Source: Candidatus Gullanella endobia (GTDB lineage Bacteria; Pseudomonadota; Gammaproteobacteria; Enterobacterales; Enterobacteriaceae). Taken from it: a DNA stretch of 64,000 bases. A program made the position numbers and the translations under genes. Location: assembly GCF_900048035.1 (NCBI RefSeq), contig NZ_LN999832.1, positions 1-64,000 on the forward strand, read 5' to 3'. The notes beneath the pieces are model-generated. The model did no database searches. It was not told the DNA's origin and worked only from the letters and a program-made list of their open reading frames with translations. Of this stretch, positions 56,703-64,000 are shown one piece after another. Numbering within the stretch: the stretch's first letter is position 1; every line of letters starts with the position of its first letter.

Positions 56703-57173
56703 ATGCCACGTCGTCGCATTATTGGTCAACGTAAAATCCTGCCAGATCCGAAATTCGGATCTGAGCTTTTGGCTAAGTTTATGAATATTCTGATGGTAGA
56801 TGGAAAGAAATCAATAGCAGAATCAATAGCTTATACTGCAATAGAGATATTAGTTCATCGTTCTGGTAAAAGTCATTTAGAAGCTTTTGAAATAGCCCTA
56901 GACAACGTTCGTCCAACTGTTGAAGTTAAATCACGACGTGTCGGTGGTTCTACTTATCAAGTACCAGTAGAAGTCCGTCAGGTTCGTCGAAATACTTTAG
57001 CAATGCGTTGGATTGTTGAAGCTGCTCGCAAACGTAATGATAAATCTATGGCTCTTCGCTTAGCAAATGAACTTTCTGATGCAGTGGAAAATAAAGGTAC
57101 TGCTGTGAAGAAACGTGAAGAAATTCACCGTATGGCAGATGCCAACAAAGCGTTCGCTCACTATCGCTGGTAA
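56703..57173 (+). CDS. rpsG: 30S ribosomal protein S7
   Basis: S7 starts assembly of the 30S head and binds the 16S 3' domain. It has 156 residues, the common bacterial length (the E. coli K-12 form is longer). It begins [20 protein letters not shown] and has the conserved [12 protein letters not shown] and [11 protein letters not shown] segments. It lies in the str operon between rpsL and fusA. The spacers on both sides carry perfect short-loop hairpins. Confidence 0.99.
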   Translation: MPRRRIIGQRKILPDPKFGSELLAKFMNILMVDGKKSIAESIAYTAIEILVHRSGKSHLEAFEIALDNVRPTVEVKSRRVGGSTYQVPVEVRQVRRNTLAMRWIVEAARKRNDKSMALRLANELSDAVENKGTAVKKREEIHRMADANKAFAHYRW

Positions 57174-57196
57174 TATACTACAGTAGCACTACCAAT

Positions 57197-57233
57197 CTGC
57201 TTATTAGATACTTATCAAGTATCTAATAAGCAG
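57197..57233 (+). promoter_or_regulatory. 17-bp perfect hairpin between rpsG and fusA
   Basis: Arms CTGCTTATTAGATACTT and AAGTATCTAATAAGCAG pair perfectly around ATC. It begins 24 nt after the rpsG stop and ends 38 nt before fusA, and it is followed by ATATTGTAAAAG and not by a T-run. It may stabilise or process the str mRNA between cistrons. Confidence 0.55.
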
Positions 57234-57270
57234 ATATTGTAAAAGAACGCTACAGTAATTGAGGATATAA

Positions 57271-59376
57271 ATGGCTCGTATAACACCTATCGCACGCTAT
57301 CGTAACATCGGTATTAGTGCACATATTGACGCGGGTAAAACTACCACAACTGAACGTATTCTATTCTATACAGGCGTTAACCACAAGATTGGTGAAGTCC
57401 ATAATGGTGCTGCCACTATGGATTGGATGATACAAGAGCAAGAACGTGGTATAACTATCACTTCTGCTGCAACCACCTGTTTTTGGTCCGGTATGGCTAA
57501 ACAGTTTGATTCACATCGTATCAATATCATTGATACCCCAGGTCATGTTGATTTTACAATTGAAGTAGAACGTTCTATGCGTGTGCTTGATGGTGCCGTA
57601 ATGATTTATTGTGCAGTTGGTGGTGTACAACCACAATCTGAGACCGTCTGGCGTCAAGCAAATAAATACAAAGTACCACGTATTGCCTTCATTAATAAAA
57701 TGGATCGCGTTGGCGCTAACTACCTACGCGTAGTTGAACAGCTAAAAACTCGTTTAGCTGCTAATCCAGTACCAATTCAGCTAGCTATTGGTGCAGAAGA
57801 AAAATTTACTGGCGTTGTTGATCTGATAAAGATGAAAGCAATTAATTGGAGTGAAGCAGATCAAGGTCTAACCTTTACTTATGAAAATATCCCTACTAAT
57901 TTAGTTGAATTAGCTAATAAATGGCACCAACATCTAGTAGAATCTGCAGCTGAAGCATCTGAAAGATTAATGGATAAATATCTTAGCGGCGAAAAATTAA
58001 GTGAAGAAGAGATCAAATACGGTTTACGTCAATGCGTTTTGAAAAACGAAGTGATTTTAGTTACCTGTGGTTCTGCCTTTAAGAACAAAGGCGTACAAGC
58101 TATGTTAGATGCAATCATCGAATACCTGCCAGCTCCAACTGATGTTGCTGCTATTAACGGTGTACTTAAAGATGGTAAAACTTATGCTAAACGTTATTGT
58201 AATGATGAAGCACCATTCTCAGCACTAGCATTTAAAATTGCGACTGATCCATTTGTTGGAAATCTGACTTTCTTCCGCGTTTACTCTGGTGTTATTAATT
58301 CAGGTGATACTGTACTAAACTCAGTAAAAGATAGATACGAACGTTTCGGTCGTATCGTACAAATGCATGCTAATAAACGCGAAGAAATTAAAGAGGTACG
58401 TGCTGGTGATATTGCGGCAGTCATTGGTTTAAAAAATGTAACTACTGGAGATACTCTATGTGATACCTCTATGCCAATCATACTTGAACGTATGGAATTC
58501 CCAGAGCCGGTTATTTGTGTTGCTTTAGAACCGAAAACTAAAGCTGATCAAGAAAAAATGGGTCTAGCACTAGGTCGTCTAGCGCAAGAAGATCCTTCTT
58601 TTCGCGTTTGGATTGATGAAGAGTCTGGTCAGACTATCATTGCTGGTATGGGTGAGCTTCACCTTGAAATTCTTGTCGACCGTATGAATCGCGAATTTAA
58701 TATAGAAGCTAATGTCGGTAAGCCGCAGGTAGCCTACCGAGAAACAATTCGCTCTATTGTTAAACAAGAAGGCAAATTTATTCGTCAATCTGGTGGTCGT
58801 GGACAGTTCGGTCACGTTTGGTTACGTATTGAACCAATAGAGCCTGGTGGTAAAGGCTATGAATTTTTAAACGAAATCGTTGGTGGTGTAATACCGAAAG
58901 AGTATATTCCAGCAGTAGATAAAGGTATTCAGGAACAGCTGAAAAGTGGTGTTCTAGCTGGTTACCCAGTCGTAGATGTTCGTGTTGCTGTTTTTGATGG
59001 GTCTTACCACGAAGTGGATTCTTCTGAAATGGCATTTAAAATCGCCGGATCTATGGCCTTTAAAGAAGGTTGCATCAAGGCAAAACCAGTTTTATTAGAA
59101 CCTATAATGCAGGTTGAAGTTGAAACACCTGAAGATTATATGGGTGATGTAATTGGTGATTTAAACCGTCGTCGAGGTATAATTGATGGCATGGAAGATA
59201 GCACAACTAGCAAAATTATTCGTGCTCAGGTTCCTTTATCTGAGATGTTTGGTTATGCCACCGATCTACGTTCACAAACTCAAGGCCGTGCTTTTTATTC
59301 TATGGAATTCTTGAAGTATAATGAAGCACCGAACAGTATTGCTCAAGCCATTATTAAAACTCGAAAAACTAAATAA
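57271..59376 (+). CDS. fusA: Elongation factor G
   Basis: EF-G is the GTPase that drives translocation and, with RRF, ribosome recycling. The 701-residue protein (E. coli 704) has [15 protein letters not shown] near residues 17-31, [10 protein letters not shown] near residue 90, and NKMDR near residue 142. Domains II-V are complete, including [11 protein letters not shown] and [11 protein letters not shown] Shine-Dalgarno-like GAGGAT precedes the ATG. Base composition is visibly less AT-rich than the spacers, consistent with strong selection. Confidence 0.99.
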   Translation: MARITPIARYRNIGISAHIDAGKTTTTERILFYTGVNHKIGEVHNGAATMDWMIQEQERGITITSAATTCFWSGMAKQFDSHRINIIDTPGHVDFTIEVERSMRVLDGAVMIYCAVGGVQPQSETVWRQANKYKVPRIAFINKMDRVGANYLRVVEQLKTRLAANPVPIQLAIGAEEKFTGVVDLIKMKAINWSEADQGLTFTYENIPTNLVELANKWHQHLVESAAEASERLMDKYLSGEKLSEEEIKYGLRQCVLKNEVILVTCGSAFKNKGVQAMLDAIIEYLPAPTDVAAINGVLKDGKTYAKRYCNDEAPFSALAFKIATDPFVGNLTFFRVYSGVINSGDTVLNSVKDRYERFGRIVQMHANKREEIKEVRAGDIAAVIGLKNVTTGDTLCDTSMPIILERMEFPEPVICVALEPKTKADQEKMGLALGRLAQEDPSFRVWIDEESGQTIIAGMGELHLEILVDRMNREFNIEANVGKPQVAYRETIRSIVKQEGKFIRQSGGRGQFGHVWLRIEPIEPGGKGYEFLNEIVGGVIPKEYIPAVDKGIQEQLKSGVLAGYPVVDVRVAVFDGSYHEVDSSEMAFKIAGSMAFKEGCIKAKPVLLEPIMQVEVETPEDYMGDVIGDLNRRRGIIDGMEDSTTSKIIRAQVPLSEMFGYATDLRSQTQGRAFYSMEFLKYNEAPNSIAQAIIKTRKTK

Positions 59377-59446
59377 ACTTTAAGGTTTATGATTAAAATC
59401 TCATATTTTATCTATTAATGACAGCATAAAATTAAGGAAAATAACG

Positions 59447-60631
59447 ATGTCTAAAGAAAAGTTTCAACGCACTAAGTTACATATTAATGTTGGTACTATC
59501 GGTCACGTTGATCATGGCAAAACAACTCTGACCGCCGCTATTACCACTGTTCTAGCCAAAATTTATGGTGGTAATGCACGTGCATTCGATCAGATCGACA
59601 ACGCTCCAGAGGAAAAGGCCCGTGGTATCACCATTAATACGTCACACGTTGAATACGATACTTCAAAACGACATTATGCGCATGTAGATTGTCCAGGACA
59701 CGCTGATTATGTGAAAAATATGATCACCGGTGCAGCACAGATGGATGGTGCTATTCTCGTTGTAGCCGCTACCGACGGTCCTATGCCACAAACTCGTGAG
59801 CATATTCTATTAGGTCGTCAGGTTGGCGTACCATACATTATTGTTTTCATGAACAAATGTGATATGGTTGATGATGAGGAGCTACTAGAATTGGTTGAAA
59901 TAGAAGTACGCGAACTACTATCGCAATATGATTTCCCTGGCGATGATACACCTATTATACGTGGTTCAGCGCTAAAAGCACTAGAAGGCGATGAAGTTTG
60001 GACTAATAAAATCATCGAACTAGCAGAGGCTCTAGATAGTTACATCCCAGAACCGAAACGTGCTATTGACAAACCATTTCTATTGCCGATCGAAGATGTG
60101 TTTTCTATCTCTGGCCGAGGTACCGTAGTCACCGGTCGTGTAGAACGTGGTGTTATTAAAGTGGGTGAGGAAGTAGAAATTATCGGCATTAAAGATACTG
60201 TTAAGACTATCTGTACCGGTGTTGAAATGTTTCGTAAACTGTTAGACGAAGGTCGTGCTGGCGAAAACGTAGGCATTCTGTTACGCGGCATTAAGCGTGA
60301 CGATGTTGAGCGTGGTCAGGTTCTGGCTAAGCCTGGCTCGATCAAGCCGCATACCCAGTTTGAATCAGAAGTTTATATTCTAACCAAAGAAGAAGGTGGT
60401 CGTCACACACCCTTTTTTAAGGGTTACCGTCCACAATTCTATTTCCGTACAACTGATGTAACTGGTACTATCGAATTACCAAAAGATATTGAAATGGTTA
60501 TGCCTGGTGACAATATAAAAATGGTTATTAACTTAATTTCCCCGATCGCTATGGACGATGGCCTCCGTTTCGCTATTCGAGAAGGTGGTCGCACTATTGG
60601 CGCTGGAGTTGTTACTAAAGTTATCGCTTAA
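59447..60631 (+). CDS. tuf: Elongation factor Tu
   Basis: EF-Tu brings aminoacyl-tRNA to the ribosome. It has 394 residues with [15 protein letters not shown] near residues 19-33, [12 protein letters not shown] near residue 81, and [12 protein letters not shown] near residue 136. The three domains are complete to the end (GVVTKVIA). It follows fusA by 70 nt, as tufA does, and is followed by secE, as tufB is. It is therefore probably a hybrid of the two loci, the only copy in the window. Confidence 0.99.
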   Translation: MSKEKFQRTKLHINVGTIGHVDHGKTTLTAAITTVLAKIYGGNARAFDQIDNAPEEKARGITINTSHVEYDTSKRHYAHVDCPGHADYVKNMITGAAQMDGAILVVAATDGPMPQTREHILLGRQVGVPYIIVFMNKCDMVDDEELLELVEIEVRELLSQYDFPGDDTPIIRGSALKALEGDEVWTNKIIELAEALDSYIPEPKRAIDKPFLLPIEDVFSISGRGTVVTGRVERGVIKVGEEVEIIGIKDTVKTICTGVEMFRKLLDEGRAGENVGILLRGIKRDDVERGQVLAKPGSIKPHTQFESEVYILTKEEGGRHTPFFKGYRPQFYFRTTDVTGTIELPKDIEMVMPGDNIKMVINLISPIAMDDGLRFAIREGGRTIGAGVVTKVIA

Positions 60632-60704
60632 ATCGATAAATTTTGATATTATTATATTCTATAATAGAGTGAACTGATTTCATTGATGATTTTAAATTGA
60701 TTTT

Positions 60705-60733
60705 TTGATCATTATTAAAATGTCTTTTATAGA
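60705..60733 (+). promoter_or_regulatory. Putative secE-nusG promoter
   Basis: A -35-like TTGATC (60705-60710) and a -10-like TATAGA (60728-60733) are 17 nt apart, 83 nt before the secE start. In E. coli secE-nusG also has its own promoter behind tufB. In AT-rich DNA such matches are common, so the call is tentative. Confidence 0.4.
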
Positions 60734-60816
60734 ACAAAGTTGTCTTTCTTATTCAGAGAAAAATTTGAGTATCTTACACTTTTTGAGTCAGCAAGTTATT
60801 TATAGGTTTTGTTTTT

Positions 60817-61200
60817 ATGAGTACAAATATTGACTCTAAAAAAAAAGGATATATCTTAGAAATACTTAAGTGGTTAGTTATCACGATTCTGTTACTTTTA
60901 GTTATCGTTTGTAATTATTACTATAGCGATTACTATTTGCTAGTTCGAGTATTGTTTATCGTGCTTATAATCGCTGTTATGGGTAGTATAATTATGATAA
61001 CCAATAAGGGCAAATTCGTTGTTGCGTTTGCACGTGAAGCACGCAATGAAATACGCAAAGTAGTTTGGCCAACTCGCAAAGAAACGTTATATACCACGTT
61101 AATCGTTGCCGCAGTGACTATTTTAATGTCACTGATTTTATGGGGGCTGGATAGCATTCTAGTTCATGTGGTGTCATTTATTATTCTTTTGAGATTCTAA
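60817..61200 (+). CDS. secE: Preprotein translocase subunit SecE
   Basis: SecE clamps SecY in the inner-membrane protein-export channel. The 127-residue protein has the E. coli length and three membrane helices (about residues 14-33, 38-57 and 90-115). The conserved cytoplasmic amphipathic segment [19 protein letters not shown] lies near residues 65-83 before the last helix. It ends one base before nusG, as a tight secE-nusG pair. Confidence 0.97.
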   Translation: MSTNIDSKKKGYILEILKWLVITILLLLVIVCNYYYSDYYLLVRVLFIVLIIAVMGSIIMITNKGKFVVAFAREARNEIRKVVWPTRKETLYTTLIVAAVTILMSLILWGLDSILVHVVSFIILLRF

Positions 61201-61201
61201 G

Positions 61202-61747
61202 ATGTCCGAAATTTCAAAAAAACGCTGGTATGTTATTCAGACATTTTCTGGTTTTGAGGGACGTGTAGCGCAGTTCCTTCGTGAACATATTACTCTTCAT
61301 AATATGGAAGAATTGTTTAGTGAAGTTATGGTTCCAACAGAAGAAGTTGTTGAAATTCGTGGTGGTCAACGTCGTAAAAGTGAACGTAAATTTTTTCCTG
61401 GTTATGTCTTAGTGAAAATGCTGATGAGCGATGCTAGCTGGCATTTTCTACGTGGTGTACCACGCGTAATGGGTTTTATCGGCGGAACTTCTGATAGACC
61501 TGCCCCGATCAGCGATAAAGAAGTTGACGCTATTATGAACCGTTTGCAACAGATTGGCGATAAGCCGCGGCCAAAAATTCTTTTTGAACCAGGTGAGCTA
61601 GTTCGCGTAAACAATGGTCCTTTCGCCGATTTTAACGGTATGGTAGAAGAAGTAGATTATGAAAAAAGTCGCTTAAAGGTATCAGTCTTGATCTTTGGTC
61701 GTTCTACACCTGTGGAATTAGATTTCAGTCAAGTTGAGAAAGGTTGA
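61202..61747 (+). CDS. nusG: Transcription termination/antitermination factor NusG
   Basis: NusG binds RNA polymerase, reduces pausing and links it to Rho or to ribosomal S10. It has 181 residues, as in E. coli, with the NGN domain ([29 protein letters not shown]) and the C-terminal KOW domain ([19 protein letters not shown]). It begins one base after secE. With SuhB it forms part of the rRNA antitermination machinery seen in this window. Confidence 0.98.
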   Translation: MSEISKKRWYVIQTFSGFEGRVAQFLREHITLHNMEELFSEVMVPTEEVVEIRGGQRRKSERKFFPGYVLVKMLMSDASWHFLRGVPRVMGFIGGTSDRPAPISDKEVDAIMNRLQQIGDKPRPKILFEPGELVRVNNGPFADFNGMVEEVDYEKSRLKVSVLIFGRSTPVELDFSQVEKG

Positions 61748-61889
61748 GTCGCTTACAATAGTTCTTGCTTCTTTATAGCAAAAATTAATTGAAAATTTCG
61801 TATCTTTATTTTTATACCTCTTTAATATGAGCAAAATTTATTTAAAGATAGCGCTTAAATAGCGATCATACTAGTAAGAGAAAATTAAT

Positions 61890-62318
61890 ATGGTTAAAAA
61901 AATACAAGCTCATATCAAACTGCAAATTCCTGCAGGAATGGCAAATCCGAGTCCACCAGTAGGTCCAGCTCTGGGTCAGAAAGGTGTTAATATTATAGAA
62001 TTCTGTAAAGCTTTTAATGCTAAAACTGAGAATATTGAAAAAGGATTATCAATTCCAGTTGTGATCACTGTATATTCCGACCGTTCTTTTGATTTTTTTA
62101 CTAAAACTCCACCAGCCGCTGTTCTGTTAAAGAAAGCCGCAGGTATTAAATCCGGTTCTGCTAAACCAAACAAAGATAAAATCGGTAAAGTGACCAACGG
62201 ACAAATCCGTGAAATTGCTAAAACTAAAACACCTGACATGACTGGTGCTGATGCAGAAGCGATAATACGCTCTATTATTGGTACTGCGTATTCCATGGGT
62301 CTAATAGTAGAGGATTAA
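61890..62318 (+). CDS. rplK: 50S ribosomal protein L11
   Basis: L11 forms the GTPase-associated centre with the L10-L12 stalk. The 142-residue protein matches E. coli in length and has [25 protein letters not shown] near residues 11-35 and the C-terminal RNA-binding domain ([26 protein letters not shown]). It lies 142 nt after nusG, in the same order as E. coli, and 10 nt before rplA. Confidence 0.99.
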   Translation: MVKKIQAHIKLQIPAGMANPSPPVGPALGQKGVNIIEFCKAFNAKTENIEKGLSIPVVITVYSDRSFDFFTKTPPAAVLLKKAAGIKSGSAKPNKDKIGKVTNGQIREIAKTKTPDMTGADAEAIIRSIIGTAYSMGLIVED

Positions 62319-62328
62319 GGATTAAGGA

Positions 62329-63033
62329 ATGGCTAGATTTACTAAACGTATACGTGTTATCCGTGATAAAGTTGATTTAAAAAAGCAGTACGATATTAAC
62401 GAAGCCATAGCACTATTGAAAGAATTTTCTACTGCAAAGTTTATCGAAAGTTTTGATGTTGCTATTAATCTTGGTATTGATGCTCGTAAATCTGAGCAAA
62501 ACGTTCGTGGCGCTACTGTCTTGCCACATGGAACCGGTCGCAGCGTATGTGTCGCTGTGTTTACTCAAGGCGAAAATGTGGAAAAAGCAATAGTTGCTGG
62601 TGCAGATATAGTTGGTATGGATGATCTATCTGATCAAATTAAAAAAGGTAAGCTTAATTTTGATGTGCTTATTGCTTCTCCGGATGTAATGCATTTTGTT
62701 GGTCAACTTGGTCAGATTCTTGGTCCACGTGGCCTAATGCCAAATCCAAAAGTTGGTACTGTAACTACTAATATTACTGAAGCAGTTAAAAACGCAAAAT
62801 CTGGTCAGATACGCTATCGAAATGATAAAAATGGTATTATCCATACTACTATTGGAAAAATAAACTTTGAATCTAGTAAATTAAAAGATAATTTAGAAGC
62901 TCTAATAGAAGAGCTTAATAAAACTAAACCAACACAAAATAAAGGAATCTATATTAAAAAAGTAAGTTTATCTACTACAATGGGCGCAGGTATCACTGTT
63001 GATCAAAATAGCCTTGCTAATATAACCACTTAA
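62329..63033 (+). CDS. rplA: 50S ribosomal protein L1
   Basis: L1 forms the flexible L1 stalk at the E site and in E. coli represses its own rplK-rplA mRNA. The 234-residue length equals E. coli. Motifs seen are [29 protein letters not shown] near residues 43-71 and [15 protein letters not shown] near residue 130. It is separated by 10 nt from rplK. No damage is visible. Confidence 0.99.
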   Translation: MARFTKRIRVIRDKVDLKKQYDINEAIALLKEFSTAKFIESFDVAINLGIDARKSEQNVRGATVLPHGTGRSVCVAVFTQGENVEKAIVAGADIVGMDDLSDQIKKGKLNFDVLIASPDVMHFVGQLGQILGPRGLMPNPKVGTVTTNITEAVKNAKSGQIRYRNDKNGIIHTTIGKINFESSKLKDNLEALIEELNKTKPTQNKGIYIKKVSLSTTMGAGITVDQNSLANITT

Positions 63034-63346
63034 TTATTACTTTACGTAGGCGTTAAATTTGTCTAGAATTTACTATTTCTTATTTAGTTAAAAATAGTTA
63101 TACATTTTTATTTTTAACTTCTGGCATAATAAGATTTTTTAATTAGAGCTTATATATAACGTAGATAAGTCTTCTAAAAAATTACTGGTATGTATTATAC
63201 CGATCAGTTTTTAAATAGACGGAAACATAGCTTGATAAAAAATTTTATTTCCTGGATTTTATTTATCGTATCTAGATGTTTATCTTCTTTACAAGGACAT
63301 GAAGTGAGTTCTAAGTGAATCTCAATAAATTCAGGAGTACAATCTA
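63034..63346 (+). promoter_or_regulatory. rplJ-rplL leader region
   Basis: The 313-nt gap between rplA and rplJ corresponds to the E. coli leader that holds the rplJ promoter and the L10-L12 binding site for autoregulation. A good ribosome-binding site (AGGAG, 63332-63336) precedes rplJ. I did not fold the RNA and could not pick a promoter with confidence. Confidence 0.35.
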
Positions 63347-63844
63347 ATGGCATTAACTCTTCAAGATAAAAAATTAATTGTTCATGAAGTCAATAAAGTA
63401 GCCAAGGGTGCACTGTCTGCTGTTATTGCGGATTCCAGTGGAATATCAGTAAACAGAATAACTGAACTTCGTAAAGCGGGTCGTAAAGTCTGTGTTTACA
63501 TACGCGTTGTTCGTAACACGTTAATGCGCTACGTCGTTGACGGTACTCCTTTTGAGTGCTTAAAAAGCATGTTTATTGGTCCAACTATGATTGCTTTTTC
63601 TAAAGAAAATCCAGGTACTGCTGCTCGTTTGTTTAAAGCTTTTTCTAAAGAAAATACTGATTTTGAAATTAAAGCTGCAGCCTTTGAAGGCGAAGTTATT
63701 TTGGCATCACAGATAGATCGTCTAGCTACTCTTTTAACTTATGAAGAAGCAATTATCCGATTAATGTTGGTTATGAAAGAAGCTTCTGTAGGAAAACTAG
63801 TTCGTGTATTATTTGCAGTGTATAATCATAAATATACATCTTAA
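63347..63844 (+). CDS. rplJ: 50S ribosomal protein L10
   Basis: L10 anchors L7/L12 dimers to the ribosome. It has 165 residues, the E. coli length, with the start [23 protein letters not shown] and the conserved [19 protein letters not shown] near residues 54-72. The C-terminal helix that binds L12 follows [11 protein letters not shown]. It is the first gene of the rplJ-rplL pair. Confidence 0.99.
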   Translation: MALTLQDKKLIVHEVNKVAKGALSAVIADSSGISVNRITELRKAGRKVCVYIRVVRNTLMRYVVDGTPFECLKSMFIGPTMIAFSKENPGTAARLFKAFSKENTDFEIKAAAFEGEVILASQIDRLATLLTYEEAIIRLMLVMKEASVGKLVRVLFAVYNHKYTS

Positions 63845-63916
63845 ATACTGATTTGATTCTAAAATTATTGCAAATATACAAATACTTTTTTTTTGAATTT
63901 TTTAGGAACACTTGTT

Positions 63917-64000
63917 ATGTTTATTACTAAAGAACAAATTCTAGATGCAATTTCAGAAATGTCTGTTGTAGATGTAGCTGCACTAATTTCTATGATGGAA
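63917..64000 (+). CDS. rplL: 50S ribosomal protein L7/L12, 5' part only
   Basis: The ATG at 63917 follows AGGA, and 28 codons fit before the window ends. The sequence begins MFITKEQILDAISEMSVVDV and then ALISMMEE, which matches the L7/L12 N-terminal dimerisation domain ([20 protein letters not shown] in E. coli). The gene continues beyond the window. rpoB and rpoC would be expected next. Confidence 0.95.
   Translation, partial: MFITKEQILDAISEMSVVDVAALISMME

Overview
The window looks like a chromosome segment from a gammaproteobacterial, Enterobacterales-type insect endosymbiont in an advanced but unfinished stage of genome erosion. Almost every intact protein can be lined up by eye with its E. 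coli counterpart, and gene order follows blocks of the E. coli map. The DNA is very AT-rich, and the coding sequences I can support add up to about 31 kb (roughly 48% of the window). The rest is AT-rich spacer with no intact genes, in which a few decaying genes are still readable. No insertion sequence, phage gene, CRISPR array, rRNA or restriction system is visible. This profile resembles the Sodalis-like co-symbionts of mealybugs (the low-density 'Candidatus Gullanella' type comes to mind), but that genus-level guess is recall and inference, not shown by the sequence.

Layout. Block 1 (1-28194) is the E. coli 55-57 min region: lepA-lepB-rnc-era-recO-pdxJ-acpS, tadA, glyA, suhB (minus strand), iscS, pepB, a dead ndk, a shortened rodZ, hisS, yfgM, bamB and der, with most neighbours of the ancestral map lost. 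Block 2 (28195-36076) has the tRNA cluster Arg(CCG)-His(GTG)-Leu(CAG)-Pro(TGG), a gene desert of about 5.2 kb, then uvrD (E. coli 85-86 min). Block 3 (38929-60631) is the 74-77 min region: asd, nfuA, a broken mrcA, aroK, rpe, a dead gph, trpS, fkpA, tusDCB, and the str operon rpsL-rpsG-fusA-tuf. Block 4 (60817-64000) is the 90 min region secE-nusG-rplK-rplA-rplJ-rplL, joined directly behind tuf, so the tufA and tufB loci appear to have been fused by recombination.

How the genes work together. Most retained genes serve the ribosome and translation: ribosomal proteins, EF-G, EF-Tu, LepA, HisRS, TrpRS and tRNAs; ribosome or rRNA maturation (RNase III, Era, Der, SuhB, NusG); and tRNA modification (TadA for inosine-34, IscS plus TusBCD for 2-thiouridine-34). 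A second set supports the envelope and secretion (LepB, SecE, BamB, YfgM, FkpA, a truncated RodZ, remains of PBP1A). A few genes make cofactors or metabolites (PdxJ, AcpS, GlyA, Asd, AroK, Rpe, NfuA), and UvrD and RecO remain from DNA repair.

The most interesting points are functional narrowing inside surviving genes. SuhB has lost two phosphatase metal ligands. IscS lacks its C-terminal tail, and the IscU genes beside it are gone. Der is cut by an in-frame UGA followed by a still recognisable tail. BamB seems to start with AUU. PBP1A keeps an intact glycosyltransferase reading frame while its transpeptidase part is broken. The spacers also hold an unexpectedly large set of long, perfect, nearly loop-less palindromes. 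I found no convincing new multi-gene system.
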